Shown: positions 1-6,402 of the stretch, piece by piece
Numbering within the stretch: the first letter of the stretch is position 1
How the letters are laid out: the number at the start of each line of letters is the position of its first letter
DNA from: Peptostreptococcaceae bacterium
Lineage (GTDB): Bacteria; Bacillota; Clostridia; Peptostreptococcales; Peptostreptococcaceae
Reading direction: 5' to 3'
Length of the DNA stretch: 11,522 nt
Assembly: GCA_029983575.1 (NCBI GenBank)
Contig: JASBZE010000058.1
Span: 1 to 11,522 of the forward strand
Position numbers and translations under genes: made by a program
The notes under the pieces: model-generated
Seen by the model: only the letters and a program-made list of their open reading frames with translations
The model's database searches: none
What the model was told of the DNA's origin: nothing

Positions 1-53
1 CAGCGCTGATTGTACCTGATGGGAGACTGTCCGGGAGAGTAGGTCGCAGCCAC
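1..53 (+). rRNA. 5S ribosomal RNA, 3' part only
   Basis: The first ~53 bases match the conserved 3' third of bacterial 5S rRNA: a GGGAGACTG segment, then GGGAGAGTAGGTCGC, closing with GCAGCCAC, which would pair with the 5' end of the molecule outside this window. The 3' end is set by analogy and could be off by one to three bases. The gene starts before base 1, so the window probably begins at the tail of an rRNA operon. A strong terminator follows at 77-97. Confidence 0.88.
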
Positions 54-76
54 TTCTGTATCATACCTTTGAAGAG

Positions 77-97
77 AGCAGCCTAGGCTGCTTTTTT
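77..97 (+). terminator. Rho-independent terminator after the 5S rRNA
   Basis: Perfect 7-bp stem AGCAGCC / GGCTGCT (77-83 with 86-92). Only TA lies between the arms, so the real loop must open a few base pairs. A run of T follows directly (92-97). Its position ~25 bases after the 5S end fits the end of an rRNA operon. Confidence 0.85.
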
Positions 98-163
98 CGT
101 ATATATTTTTATTTTGATAATAATACTAATATAAGGAAATACAACTAAGGTACTTTCATTATG

Positions 164-171
164 AGAGGTGA
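164..171 (+). promoter_or_regulatory. Ribosome binding site that favours the GTG at 177
   Basis: AGAGGTGA matches the 3' half of the AGGAGGTGA consensus and lies 5 bases before GTG 177. The in-frame GTG at 168 lies inside this site and so cannot use it. The ATG at 161 is in another frame. Confidence 0.6.
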
Positions 172-176
172 AATTC

Positions 177-1235
177 GTGGATGAACTATTAACTGTTGGC
201 ATTAAAGAACATTATAAAAACTATTTTGAGAAATCAAGCCTTAATAAAATAATTTCTGATATGATTATGGAAATAGAGGGCTACAGTCTTTGGTCACTTA
301 AAGAGAGTTATAAGGATGAAATAAAAGAGAAATCTAGGGATATTTACATTGATGATAAACTAGAGGATATAATACGGTTTATAGAGGCTAAATTCAATAA
401 TGGTGCTCACAAACGATATGTAAAATATATAACAAAAATTGTAAATTTAGCAGATAGATATATGTATGATTTTTTCAATAAGGTAGATAGCGAGGAGGAT
501 ATCCTCATTTTTTCTCTGATGATGCTTCATCCGTATAGAAAATATCTAGATATAAAAAATATTGAGGTTGGGAATATAGATAATGAAAACCTAAGTCTCG
601 ATGATGTGTATTATGATATGATAAGCGATATTTTTCTAAGACTTAATTCATATTATGAGGGAGATTTTGGTAAATTAGGTATGTTTTGGGAAGATGGTAA
701 TTGGTTGAGTAGGATATTTTGCCTTAAAATTTTCAAATTAGGAAGCCTACAGTATGAGATTATTGAACTTGATATGGATAAGTATAGAGATTCTCTTGAT
801 GAAAGTTTTAAAAACTGTGAGAAAATAGCTAAAAATTTTTGCCTTAGTGTTCATATTATGAAGGGTGTTGATTTTAGTAAAAATGCCGTGGATCGATCAT
901 TTGAAATAGCAAAAAGATTTTTTGATCTTAATTTTCCAAATGTGTATTTTAAGTATTTCTATTGTTTTTCGTGGATGCTATTCAGCGGAAATAGTGATTT
1001 TCTTCCGGAAAAATCTAGGATATTGGATTTTGCGTCAAGGTTTGAGATAATATCTGAGAGAAAATTTAACCAATATGCTTTGATAAGTATATTTGGATTT
1101 AGACCAGACTTTGATAAATTCGATGAGAGCGTTGATTATTTTGTGTGTGATATAGAAGCTAGATCGAGTTTACAGAAAAAAGCTTTGGAAAATATAACGT
1201 CTTTGGGTGTTGCGGAAGGTATAATGTCGTACTAA
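177..1235 (+). CDS. Acyltransferase domain-containing protein (NAT_N / GNAT-like C-terminal family)
   Basis: A 352-residue soluble protein with no signal peptide or membrane segment. The C-terminal half resembles the GNAT-like C-terminal domain of Bacillota acyltransferase domain proteins. It has a KLGSLQYE segment (about 187-194), a VHI strand (225-227), a helix RSFEIAKRFF (240-249), a PNVYFKYFYCFSWML stretch (254-268) and a closing SSLQKKALE helix near 330-338. The acidic, helical N-terminal ~170 residues would be the paired N-terminal domain. The substrate is unknown and acyl transfer is inferred only from family resemblance. GTG 177 is chosen over GTG 168 because of the ribosome site at 164-171. 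The gene stands alone between the rRNA terminator and a convergent terminator. No convincing promoter was found in 100-160, though a TATAAG at 130-135 is a possible -10. The gene is more AT-rich than uvrA/uvrB. Confidence 0.68.
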   Translation: MDELLTVGIKEHYKNYFEKSSLNKIISDMIMEIEGYSLWSLKESYKDEIKEKSRDIYIDDKLEDIIRFIEAKFNNGAHKRYVKYITKIVNLADRYMYDFFNKVDSEEDILIFSLMMLHPYRKYLDIKNIEVGNIDNENLSLDDVYYDMISDIFLRLNSYYEGDFGKLGMFWEDGNWLSRIFCLKIFKLGSLQYEIIELDMDKYRDSLDESFKNCEKIAKNFCLSVHIMKGVDFSKNAVDRSFEIAKRFFDLNFPNVYFKYFYCFSWMLFSGNSDFLPEKSRILDFASRFEIISERKFNQYALISIFGFRPDFDKFDESVDYFVCDIEARSSLQKKALENITSLGVAEGIMSY

Positions 1236-1244
1236 ATAAAAAAC

Positions 1245-1298
1245 AAGTCACCCATTAACTATTGAGTTCAAATTGAGTTTATAGTTTATGAGTGACTT
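1245..1298. terminator. Long bidirectional stem-loop terminator between convergent genes
   Basis: Arms of 18 bases, AAGTCACCCATTAACTAT (1245-1262) and its partner at 1281-1298, pair with only two mismatches around an 18-base loop. On the plus strand six T follow (1297-1302), ending the acyltransferase transcript. Read on the minus strand, the stem is followed by GTTTTTTATTT, so it can also stop the sugar-transport operon, which has no closer terminator. Confidence 0.8.
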
Positions 1299-1345
1299 TT
1301 TTAAAAAAGTGTTCAATTTGTTATTGTAATTTAGGTTTTTAATTT

Positions 1346-1416
1346 TTATTTTGAACGACCTAAATTATTTTTATTTTAAACGACTTAAATTATTTTGTTT
1401 TAAATGTCTTTAATTA
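1346..1416. repeat. Three imperfect AT-rich tandem copies, period 24-25 bp
   Basis: Copies centred on ATTTTGAACGACCTAAATTA, ATTTTAAACGACTTAAATTA and the more diverged GTTTTAAATGTCTTTAATTA follow one another downstream of the permease gene on its transcribed strand. The first two are offset by exactly 25 bases, the third by 24. No function is evident. Confidence 0.6.
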
Positions 1417-1487
1417 CTTATTTGCTTTGAGGTTTTCTAATCAATATCTGTGTCTTTACCAAGACTCTCAAAATTCTAGAAATGAGA

Positions 1488-2375
1488 CTAGCCTTTTACT
1501 GAGCCGCTCATAAGTCCAGAAATTAGAAATTTCCTAAAAACTATTGCCACTAGTGCTGGAGGTAATATTGAAACTATTCCACAAACTGCTATCATTCCGT
1601 AGCTGATGGCGTCTCTGCCCATAAATTCCTGCAAAACGAGGGTTATGACCTTGTGATCTTGAGATGTCGTTAGAATTAATGGTATTTGGAACTGATTCCA
1701 CGACATTAAAAATAAAATCAACATCGAAGTTATCACAATGGGATATGAAATCGGTAGTATTATCTTAAAAAATGTCTGAATCTCGCTACAGCCGTCAATT
1801 TTTGCCGCCTCCCAAAGTTCTTTCGGTATAGATCTAAAGTAATTGTATATTATCCATGAATTCATAGGTAAAAATGCGGATAGATATATCAAACTTATCC
1901 AAAAGAGTTTGTCGAGGAGTTCGTAGTTTGAAAACAGCGCATATATTGGTATTATGGTTGTAAATAGAGGTATTACAATTGTTATAAGTAAAAATCTAAG
2001 AATAAAATTCTTCCCCTTAAACTCATATCTTGAAAATGCGTAGCCGGTCAAAACCGTTACAGGTATTCCCGTGAGAATTGTGATAGCAGACATTGTCAAT
2101 GAGTTTTTTAAACCTCTAAATACAGCTTCATGAGCAGATGTCGACGGATCGAGTATGGAAGCGAAATTTTCCAAGGTCGCTTCTTTTGGAAGTATCCTAG
2201 TAGGATTAAACATGTCGTACTCTGGGGTGAAGCTCATTATAAGGCACCATATAAGCGGTGTTAGAGTTAGTATCAAAAATAGGATTAGGACTATATTTTT
2301 TATTATGCCCTCGCTGGTTATTAGCGATTTTTTTGGTCTTATTTTTTCTATTTTTGTATTTTTATCTGTATTCAT
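1488..2375 (-). CDS. Carbohydrate ABC transporter permease, MalG/UgpE type (CUT1)
   Basis: A 295-residue inner-membrane protein forming half of the pore of a sugar importer. It has an N-terminal cytoplasmic stretch, TM1 at about 27-49, further hydrophobic segments near 92-112, 125-147, 157-178 and 211-233, and a last one near 258-281. The EAA loop that docks on the ATPase is clear: EAAKIDG at 189-195 followed by ILP at 206-208. The C-terminal GLMSGSVKG is the usual ending of MalG-type permeases. It is the last gene of the minus-strand operon, 15 bp after the preceding permease, with a GGAGGGGA ribosome site (2381-2388) inside that gap. It pairs with the upstream permease and the solute-binding protein. 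The substrate cannot be read from the sequence. Confidence 0.93.
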   Translation of the reverse strand: MNTDKNTKIEKIRPKKSLITSEGIIKNIVLILFLILTLTPLIWCLIMSFTPEYDMFNPTRILPKEATLENFASILDPSTSAHEAVFRGLKNSLTMSAITILTGIPVTVLTGYAFSRYEFKGKNFILRFLLITIVIPLFTTIIPIYALFSNYELLDKLFWISLIYLSAFLPMNSWIIYNYFRSIPKELWEAAKIDGCSEIQTFFKIILPISYPIVITSMLILFLMSWNQFQIPLILTTSQDHKVITLVLQEFMGRDAISYGMIAVCGIVSILPPALVAIVFRKFLISGLMSGSVKG

Positions 2376-2390
2376 TATTTTCCCCTCCCA

Positions 2391-3260
2391 CTATTCATAA
2401 CTACCATCAGACATAGTCTTGATGTAAAAATATCCTATAATTCCAGATATTATCATAATAGAGTATGAAATGGCGGAACCATAACCGAAGTCTAGGAAAC
2501 TAAATGTATTTAAGTAGTTGTAAATTAAAAGAGTCTGACTCTCGAATTTATAACCCGCTATTGCAACTATCTCGTCGAAAACATTTATAGCTGCCATCGT
2601 TATTTGAATCAAAATTATTGAAAATGATGGAATAAGCATAGGTAGGGTAATCTTTGTCAGCTCTTGGAGTTTTGAGCTACCGTCAACCTTAGCTGCCTCA
2701 TATAGTTCTCCCGGTATATTTTGGAGGTTAGCTAGTACAATGATCGCACAAAATGGAACGACCCTCCATGATACTACCACAGAAACCACGAAAAGCACCA
2801 GCATCCTACTGTTGGTCCAGGCTATGGGTTTGTCAATTAACCCCATCACCATTAGTAGCTTGTTTGCAAATCCATTTCCGGGATAAAAAATAAACTTCCA
2901 AATAATTCCGTTTACAATTGGAGGTAAAGCCCAAGGCAATATTGCAATAGCGGTCAATATACCGCTAAATCTCGAATTTCTATTTAATAAAAGTCCCGCG
3001 GAAATAGAAGATATCATCGAAAATACTACGACGAATACCAAGATTATCATAGAGTTTTGAAATGCGTACCAGAAGTCGTGATTTTTTAAGAGTTTGAGGT
3101 AGTTATCCAAAAATATGAATTTTGTCGTTTCCGGAGAAGTCAGTGTATAGTTTTGTAAACTGAAGAAAAAAGTTCTAATAACGGGTATTAAAACCAGCGA
3201 TACCATTATTATCAAACAAGGCAACAGCAAAATCCACGGTTTTATTTTTTTCTTGCTCAT
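2391..3260 (-). CDS. Sugar ABC transporter permease, MalF/UgpA type (CUT1)
   Basis: A 289-residue integral membrane protein, the partner permease of the gene downstream. Hydrophobic segments lie near 8-30, 70-92, 100-125, 152-178, 210-234 and 262-281, the six-helix layout of short MalF/UgpA/LacF relatives. The EAA loop reads EAAKVDG at 188-194, with TLP at 205-207. The start is ATG 3260, 8 bases after an AAAGGAG ribosome site. An in-frame GTG immediately upstream (3261-3263) would add one residue but sits only 5 bases from that site. The gene is separated from the solute-binding protein gene by ~190 bp holding a strong GC-rich hairpin, so its expression is probably lower than that of the binding protein. 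Confidence 0.93.
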   Translation of the reverse strand: MSKKKIKPWILLLPCLIIMVSLVLIPVIRTFFFSLQNYTLTSPETTKFIFLDNYLKLLKNHDFWYAFQNSMIILVFVVVFSMISSISAGLLLNRNSRFSGILTAIAILPWALPPIVNGIIWKFIFYPGNGFANKLLMVMGLIDKPIAWTNSRMLVLFVVSVVVSWRVVPFCAIIVLANLQNIPGELYEAAKVDGSSKLQELTKITLPMLIPSFSIILIQITMAAINVFDEIVAIAGYKFESQTLLIYNYLNTFSFLDFGYGSAISYSIMIISGIIGYFYIKTMSDGSYE

Positions 3261-3268
3261 CACAATTT

Positions 3269-3275
3269 CTCCTTT
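3269..3275 (-). promoter_or_regulatory. Ribosome binding site deciding the permease start
   Basis: Minus-strand AAAGGAG, 8 bases before ATG 3260 and 5 before GTG 3263. The spacing favours the ATG. Confidence 0.6.
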
Positions 3276-3378
3276 CTTTTTATTTTTATGTATAAATAGT
3301 AGATGTGTACAACTTAACTTTTAGTCGCCTCTTACTATAAAGATAGTCTGCGTGTACATTTCAGTTGCTTATTTATAT

Positions 3379-3420
3379 AAATAGGCGGCGGAGGCTAGTT
3401 GGTGCCTTTCGCCGCCATTT
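3379..3420 (-). promoter_or_regulatory. GC-rich intercistronic stem-loop between binding-protein and permease genes
   Basis: GGCGGCG (3384-3390) pairs perfectly with CGCCGCC (3410-3416). AAAT/ATTT extends the base (3379-3382 with 3417-3420, one bulged A), and an inner AGGC/GCCT (3392-3395 with 3404-3407) continues the stem. The total is about 15 bp closing an 8-base loop. On the transcribed minus strand it is followed by TATTTATATAAAT, not a clean T-run, so it looks more like a partial terminator or an mRNA 3'-end stabiliser than a full stop. It begins ~33 bases after the binding-protein stop codon. Confidence 0.75.
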
Positions 3421-3453
3421 AATTAACTTTATTTATTGAAGTCTCCTAAATCC

Positions 3454-4728
3454 CTACTTAGCTTCTTTAGCTAGGGCGTCAACTTTTTCAGCTATTTGAT
3501 CTGTAGCTTGTTGAGGAGTCAATTTACCATTAGCCATTTGATTTACTGCGTTGAATATCTCAGTACTCATCTTAGTGTAGTAAGTTGGAACTCCATTAGG
3601 GAATGGTGACTCGATGATCTTAGCTAGTTCTTGCATAGCTCCTGTGTTTTTCATCTTGCCATCTTTAATTAATTGATCTAATACAGAGTTTCTAGTTGGC
3701 ATAGTATTGTTCTTTTCAAATAGTTTAGCTTGAGTTTCTTTAGAAGTATACCATTTTGCGAACTTCATAGCTGCGTCTTTATTTTTTGTGTAGTTAGATA
3801 CACCTATAGCTTCTGCAAATGGAACTGTAGCCTTAGCCACTCCACCTTTACCAGGAACCATAATAGGCATAACTTGACCTACTACCTTAGATTCTTTTTC
3901 GTCGTTAACCCTTCCTACAAAAGAAGATGGTCCAACTAAGAAACTTGTTGTTCCTGCAGATATTTGTCCGTATGCATCCATTCCAGATGAGTTACGGTTA
4001 GCTGGATTTACTAAGTCTTTCTTAACTAGTGTATCCATAATAGTTAAAGCGTCTAGAACACTTTCCTTATTTATTGTGTTGTCGTCGTTAAATACTTTAC
4101 CATTTCTAGTATAAGCTAGCCATAGAAGTGAAGTAGTTGTATTTTCGTCGGCGTTTAGAGGTATAGATACTGGATATTCAGTAACTTTTTTATCCTTGAT
4201 AACCTGTGAATTAGCTATTACTTCTTCCCAAGTCTTAGGCTCAGTAGTAAGTCCCGCTTTTTTATACATTTCAGTATTGTAAAATCCTACTCTAAAGTCG
4301 TTTGCGTATGGTAGGGCATATACCTTGTCGTCTACTGTGAATGTCTTAAGAGTTGGCATATCAGTCTTGTCTGCATCGTCAACATCTATAGGCATAACCC
4401 AGTTAGCTGCCTTAAATTCTCCTACCCAAGACCAGTCTACTTCAAATACGTCAGCCGCTACTGTTTTTCCAGCTGCTGCAGTAGATATCTTGTCTCTGAT
4501 GTCATCCCAACTTGTTTGGATAACTTTTACCTTGATACCGGAGTCTTTTTCAAACTCTTTTAAAAGTTCGTCCCCAGGGTCTCCCCAGTCTGGTATCATA
4601 AATGTGATTTCGTTTGAGGATTTGCTGCTTTTAGCGTCCTCTTTCTTCTCGTCTGAGCCTTTAGAGCAGCCGGCGAACATTCCGACTACTAAGCAAAGAG
4701 AGGCAAAAATTGATAGAAATTTCTTCAT
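3454..4728 (-). CDS. Extracellular solute-binding lipoprotein of a sugar ABC importer (family 1)
   Basis: A 424-residue substrate-binding protein. It has a lipoprotein signal: MKKF, a hydrophobic core, and a lipobox FAGC with the lipidated cysteine at 21, followed by a Ser/Lys/Asp/Glu-rich linker to about residue 40. The mature part opens with ITFMIPDWGDPGDELLKEFE, the typical first strand and helix of family 1 solute-binding proteins, and continues with PYANDFRVGFYNTEMYKKAG, the usual hinge region that ends 'YNxxxxKKAGL'. Length fits MalE/UgpB/MsmE-type proteins. It is anchored to the outer face of the membrane and delivers the ligand, a carbohydrate by family and context, to the two permeases encoded downstream. 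Start ATG 4728 has an AGGAGG site 6 bases upstream. It is first in the operon behind an extended -10 promoter (4777-4785). The substrate is not identifiable. Confidence 0.93.
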   Translation of the reverse strand: MKKFLSIFASLCLVVGMFAGCSKGSDEKKEDAKSSKSSNEITFMIPDWGDPGDELLKEFEKDSGIKVKVIQTSWDDIRDKISTAAAGKTVAADVFEVDWSWVGEFKAANWVMPIDVDDADKTDMPTLKTFTVDDKVYALPYANDFRVGFYNTEMYKKAGLTTEPKTWEEVIANSQVIKDKKVTEYPVSIPLNADENTTTSLLWLAYTRNGKVFNDDNTINKESVLDALTIMDTLVKKDLVNPANRNSSGMDAYGQISAGTTSFLVGPSSFVGRVNDEKESKVVGQVMPIMVPGKGGVAKATVPFAEAIGVSNYTKNKDAAMKFAKWYTSKETQAKLFEKNNTMPTRNSVLDQLIKDGKMKNTGAMQELAKIIESPFPNGVPTYYTKMSTEIFNAVNQMANGKLTPQQATDQIAEKVDALAKEAK

Positions 4729-4776
4729 ATTATTCCTCCTGTATTTCTTTATTTGGAAATTAGTATCCTAATTTAA

Positions 4777-4785
4777 ATTATATCA
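4777..4785 (-). promoter_or_regulatory. Extended -10 promoter of the binding-protein/permease operon
   Basis: On the minus strand the bases read TGATATAAT: a perfect TATAAT with a TG extension. The -35 position is T-rich with no good TTGACA, which fits an extended -10 promoter. Transcription would start near 4770, leaving a leader of ~40 bases. Confidence 0.65.
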
Positions 4786-4841
4786 TAATTAAATACTTAA
4801 AAAAGAGTTTTCCTAATAATAGCAATTAATCTATTATAGAT

Positions 4842-4874
4842 AATACTTATACAAAAATATGTTGTATAGTTATT
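4842..4874. promoter_or_regulatory. 33-bp dyad in the divergent regulatory region, possible operator
   Basis: AATACTTATACAA (4842-4854) and TTGTATAGTTATT (4862-4874) are inverted copies matching at 11 of 13 positions, with the inner seven (TATACAA/TTGTATA) perfect, around a 7-base spacer. It lies between the two divergent promoters, ~60 bp from each -10. It could bind a dimeric sugar-responsive regulator. It has no T-run, so it is unlikely to be a terminator. No CcpA cre site was recognised nearby. Confidence 0.45.
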
Positions 4875-4925
4875 TTGAATAGATGATAAATAAACGATAA
4901 AAAAATACGTATTCACGACTCTATG

Positions 4926-4934
4926 TGATAAAAT
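4926..4934 (+). promoter_or_regulatory. Extended -10 promoter of the ATPase gene
   Basis: TGATAAAAT gives a TG extension and a TAAAAT box (5 of 6). It mirrors the TGATATAAT of the opposite promoter. No clear -35. The start would be near 4941, with a leader of ~34 bases containing a small GCGT/ACGC stem. An alternative upstream pair, TTGTAT (4862) and GATAAA (4885) at 17-bp spacing, overlaps the dyad. Confidence 0.45.
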
Positions 4935-4974
4935 AAAGGTAGTATCGCGTTAAAAATACGCTTAGGAGGAAGTT

Positions 4975-6072
4975 ATGGCTGAATTAAGATTAAAAAATGT
5001 AGAAAAAGTATATAAAGGTGGGTTCCACGCACTAAAAAATATCAACTTGGAGATAAATGACAGGGAGTTTGTAGTTTTTGTAGGTCCTTCAGGATGTGGA
5101 AAGTCAACATTGCTCAGAATGATAGCAGGTCTAGAGGAAATTACCGGCGGTGAGATCATAATTGATGGGAAAGTTGTCAATGATATCGACCCTAAGGACA
5201 GGGATGTGGCAATGGTTTTTCAAAATTATGCCCTTTACCCACATATGAGTGTTTACGACAATATGGCATTTAGTTTAAATATAAAGAAAGAAGATAAAAA
5301 GGTAATTGAGGAGAAGGTCGGCAATGCGGCTGAAATTTTAGGCCTTACATCTATGCTCAAGAGAAAACCGGGACAGCTTTCTGGAGGTCAGAGGCAGAGG
5401 GTTGCCTTGGGTAGGGCTATCGTTAGAAATCCAAAGGTGTTTTTGATGGACGAACCTCTTTCTAACTTAGACGCTAAATTAAGGCTTCATATGAGAACTG
5501 AGATATCTAAACTTCACAACAGTCTTGACTCAACTACTATATATGTTACCCACGATCAGACTGAAGCGATGACTATGGGAGATAAGATAGTTGTCCTCAA
5601 TGGAGGAGTAATCCAACAGATTGGGAGCCCAGACGACGTTTATGATTGGCCGGCCAATTTATTTGTCGCGGAGTTTATCGGCTCTCCTAGCATAAACATA
5701 ATTGAAAGAGGTGTCGTTGACGGACAGGTAGATTTCTTTGGACAGAAGGTTGGGCAAGATGTAATAAGAGACTATAATAAGAAGAAGGTTTTAGTTGGAC
5801 TTAGACCGGAAAATATTAGAATAGTAGATGGAAGTGACTTTGTAGTATCACTTGTTGAAAATCTGGGAAGCGAAAAATACGTTCACTTGGAGAGAAATAT
5901 TTCCGGAAAGACATTTAGCATCGATGGGGATGAAAGGAAGAATATCATAGTCAAGGTTCACAATAGCTTGAATTTTAAAAGGGGTCAGGAAGTGGGAATT
6001 GAAGTCTCAAATACGGAAATACTAAATTTCTTTGATCCTGATAATGGAGAAACCCTTAACGAAATTAAATAG
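4975..6072 (+). CDS. Carbohydrate ABC transporter ATP-binding protein, MalK/MsmK/UgpC type
   Basis: A 365-residue cytoplasmic ATPase that would dimerise under the two permeases and power sugar import. The nucleotide-binding domain is complete: Walker A GPSGCGKST (37-45), Q-loop Q83, signature LSGGQRQR (135-142), Walker B VFLMDE (155-160) with catalytic E160, D-loop SNLD (163-166) and switch H193. The C-terminal ~130 residues form the TOBE/OB regulatory domain of the MalK family, including GLRPENIRIVDG near 278-289. Length equals that of MalK/UgpC/MsmK. Start ATG 4975 follows AGGAGGA (4964-4970). It is transcribed away from the transporter operon. In several Bacillota, ATPases encoded apart from their permeases serve several CUT1 importers; that is possible here but not shown. 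No clear terminator lies directly after it. Confidence 0.94.
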   Translation: MAELRLKNVEKVYKGGFHALKNINLEINDREFVVFVGPSGCGKSTLLRMIAGLEEITGGEIIIDGKVVNDIDPKDRDVAMVFQNYALYPHMSVYDNMAFSLNIKKEDKKVIEEKVGNAAEILGLTSMLKRKPGQLSGGQRQRVALGRAIVRNPKVFLMDEPLSNLDAKLRLHMRTEISKLHNSLDSTTIYVTHDQTEAMTMGDKIVVLNGGVIQQIGSPDDVYDWPANLFVAEFIGSPSINIIERGVVDGQVDFFGQKVGQDVIRDYNKKKVLVGLRPENIRIVDGSDFVVSLVENLGSEKYVHLERNISGKTFSIDGDERKNIIVKVHNSLNFKRGQEVGIEVSNTEILNFFDPDNGETLNEIK

Positions 6073-6095
6073 GTAAAAATCAACGAAATTAAATA
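6058..6095 (+). repeat. Exact 14-bp direct repeat spanning the ATPase stop codon
   Basis: AACGAAATTAAATA occurs at 6058-6071, covering the last codons, and again at 6082-6095, 24 bases later. It looks like a short local duplication of the gene's 3' end. The second copy has lost the stop codon (TAC instead of TAG). Confidence 0.75.
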
Positions 6096-6217
6096 CAAAT
6101 CGTTTAAGGAAAACGACAATAGTATAAAGATTTTAATAATTATTTAACGTTTGATTGATATATGAATAAATCTTATTGGATAAAAAAATAAAATTATTTA
6201 ATAAAAATATAAATTTT

Positions 6218-6247
6218 TTGTTTAAATCGAGAATATGAGGATATAAT
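6218..6247 (+). promoter_or_regulatory. Sigma-70-type promoter reading toward the C-tract stem-loop and uvrB
   Basis: TTGTTT (6218-6223) and a perfect TATAAT (6242-6247) are separated by 18 bases. Transcription would start near 6254, about a dozen bases before the stem-loop. The product is either a ~70-base small RNA or a ~190-base uvrB leader. Confidence 0.5.
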
Positions 6248-6266
6248 ATATATTGTAACAATAATA

Positions 6267-6324
6267 AAAATACTCAATCTCCCCCATACAAGCCACAGTC
6301 CCCCACTGTGGCTTTGAGTATTTT
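6267..6324 (+). terminator. Two-tier stem-loop with C-tracts: probable terminator or leader attenuator
   Basis: Outer arms AAAATACTCAA (6267-6277) and TTGAGTATTTT (6314-6324) are perfectly complementary. Inside them, AGCCACAGT (6291-6299) pairs perfectly with ACTGTGGCT (6305-6313) around a CCCCC loop. A 13-base one-sided bulge with a second CCCCC lies at 6278-6290. The inner stem is followed by TTTGAGTATTTT, an interrupted U-tract, so it can plausibly terminate transcription from the ATPase gene or from the promoter at 6218-6247. The outer pairing and duplicated TCCCCCA tracts are more than a simple terminator needs. Confidence 0.55.
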
Positions 6325-6340
6325 ATGACTTGTTTCACTG

Positions 6341-6360
6341 AGGTACCGTAACTGGTACCT
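6341..6360. repeat. Inverted repeat AGGTACC / GGTACCT
   Basis: Perfect 7-bp arms (6341-6347, 6354-6360) around GTAACT. Only TTTA follows, so termination is unlikely. It could be an operator or part of a uvrB leader RNA. Confidence 0.6.
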
Positions 6361-6371
6361 TTAGTTATATC

Positions 6372-6402
6372 GCGGGGTTTGCATACTTGCGGGGTTTACA
6401 TA
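6372..6402 (+). repeat. Two direct copies of GCGGGGTTTRCATA, period 17 bp
   Basis: GCGGGGTTT at 6372-6380 and 6389-6397, each followed by GCATA or ACATA. The copies are G-rich in an AT-rich context. The second provides the TTTACA -35-like hexamer of the candidate uvrB promoter. Confidence 0.7.

Noticed and set aside
4325..4771. Plus-strand open frame antisense to the binding-protein gene
   Set aside because: It is a Ser/Thr-rich shadow of the lipoprotein coding sequence and covers its promoter region; no family features.
4842..4874. Terminator reading
   Set aside because: The arms are AT-rich and there is no T-run on either side. Its place between divergent promoters fits an operator better.
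6341..6397. T-box riboswitch before uvrB, suggested by GGTACC and GCGGGG
   Set aside because: The order and spacing do not form the conserved T-box antiterminator sequence, no specifier stem is seen, and uvrB is not an amino-acid or tRNA-related gene.
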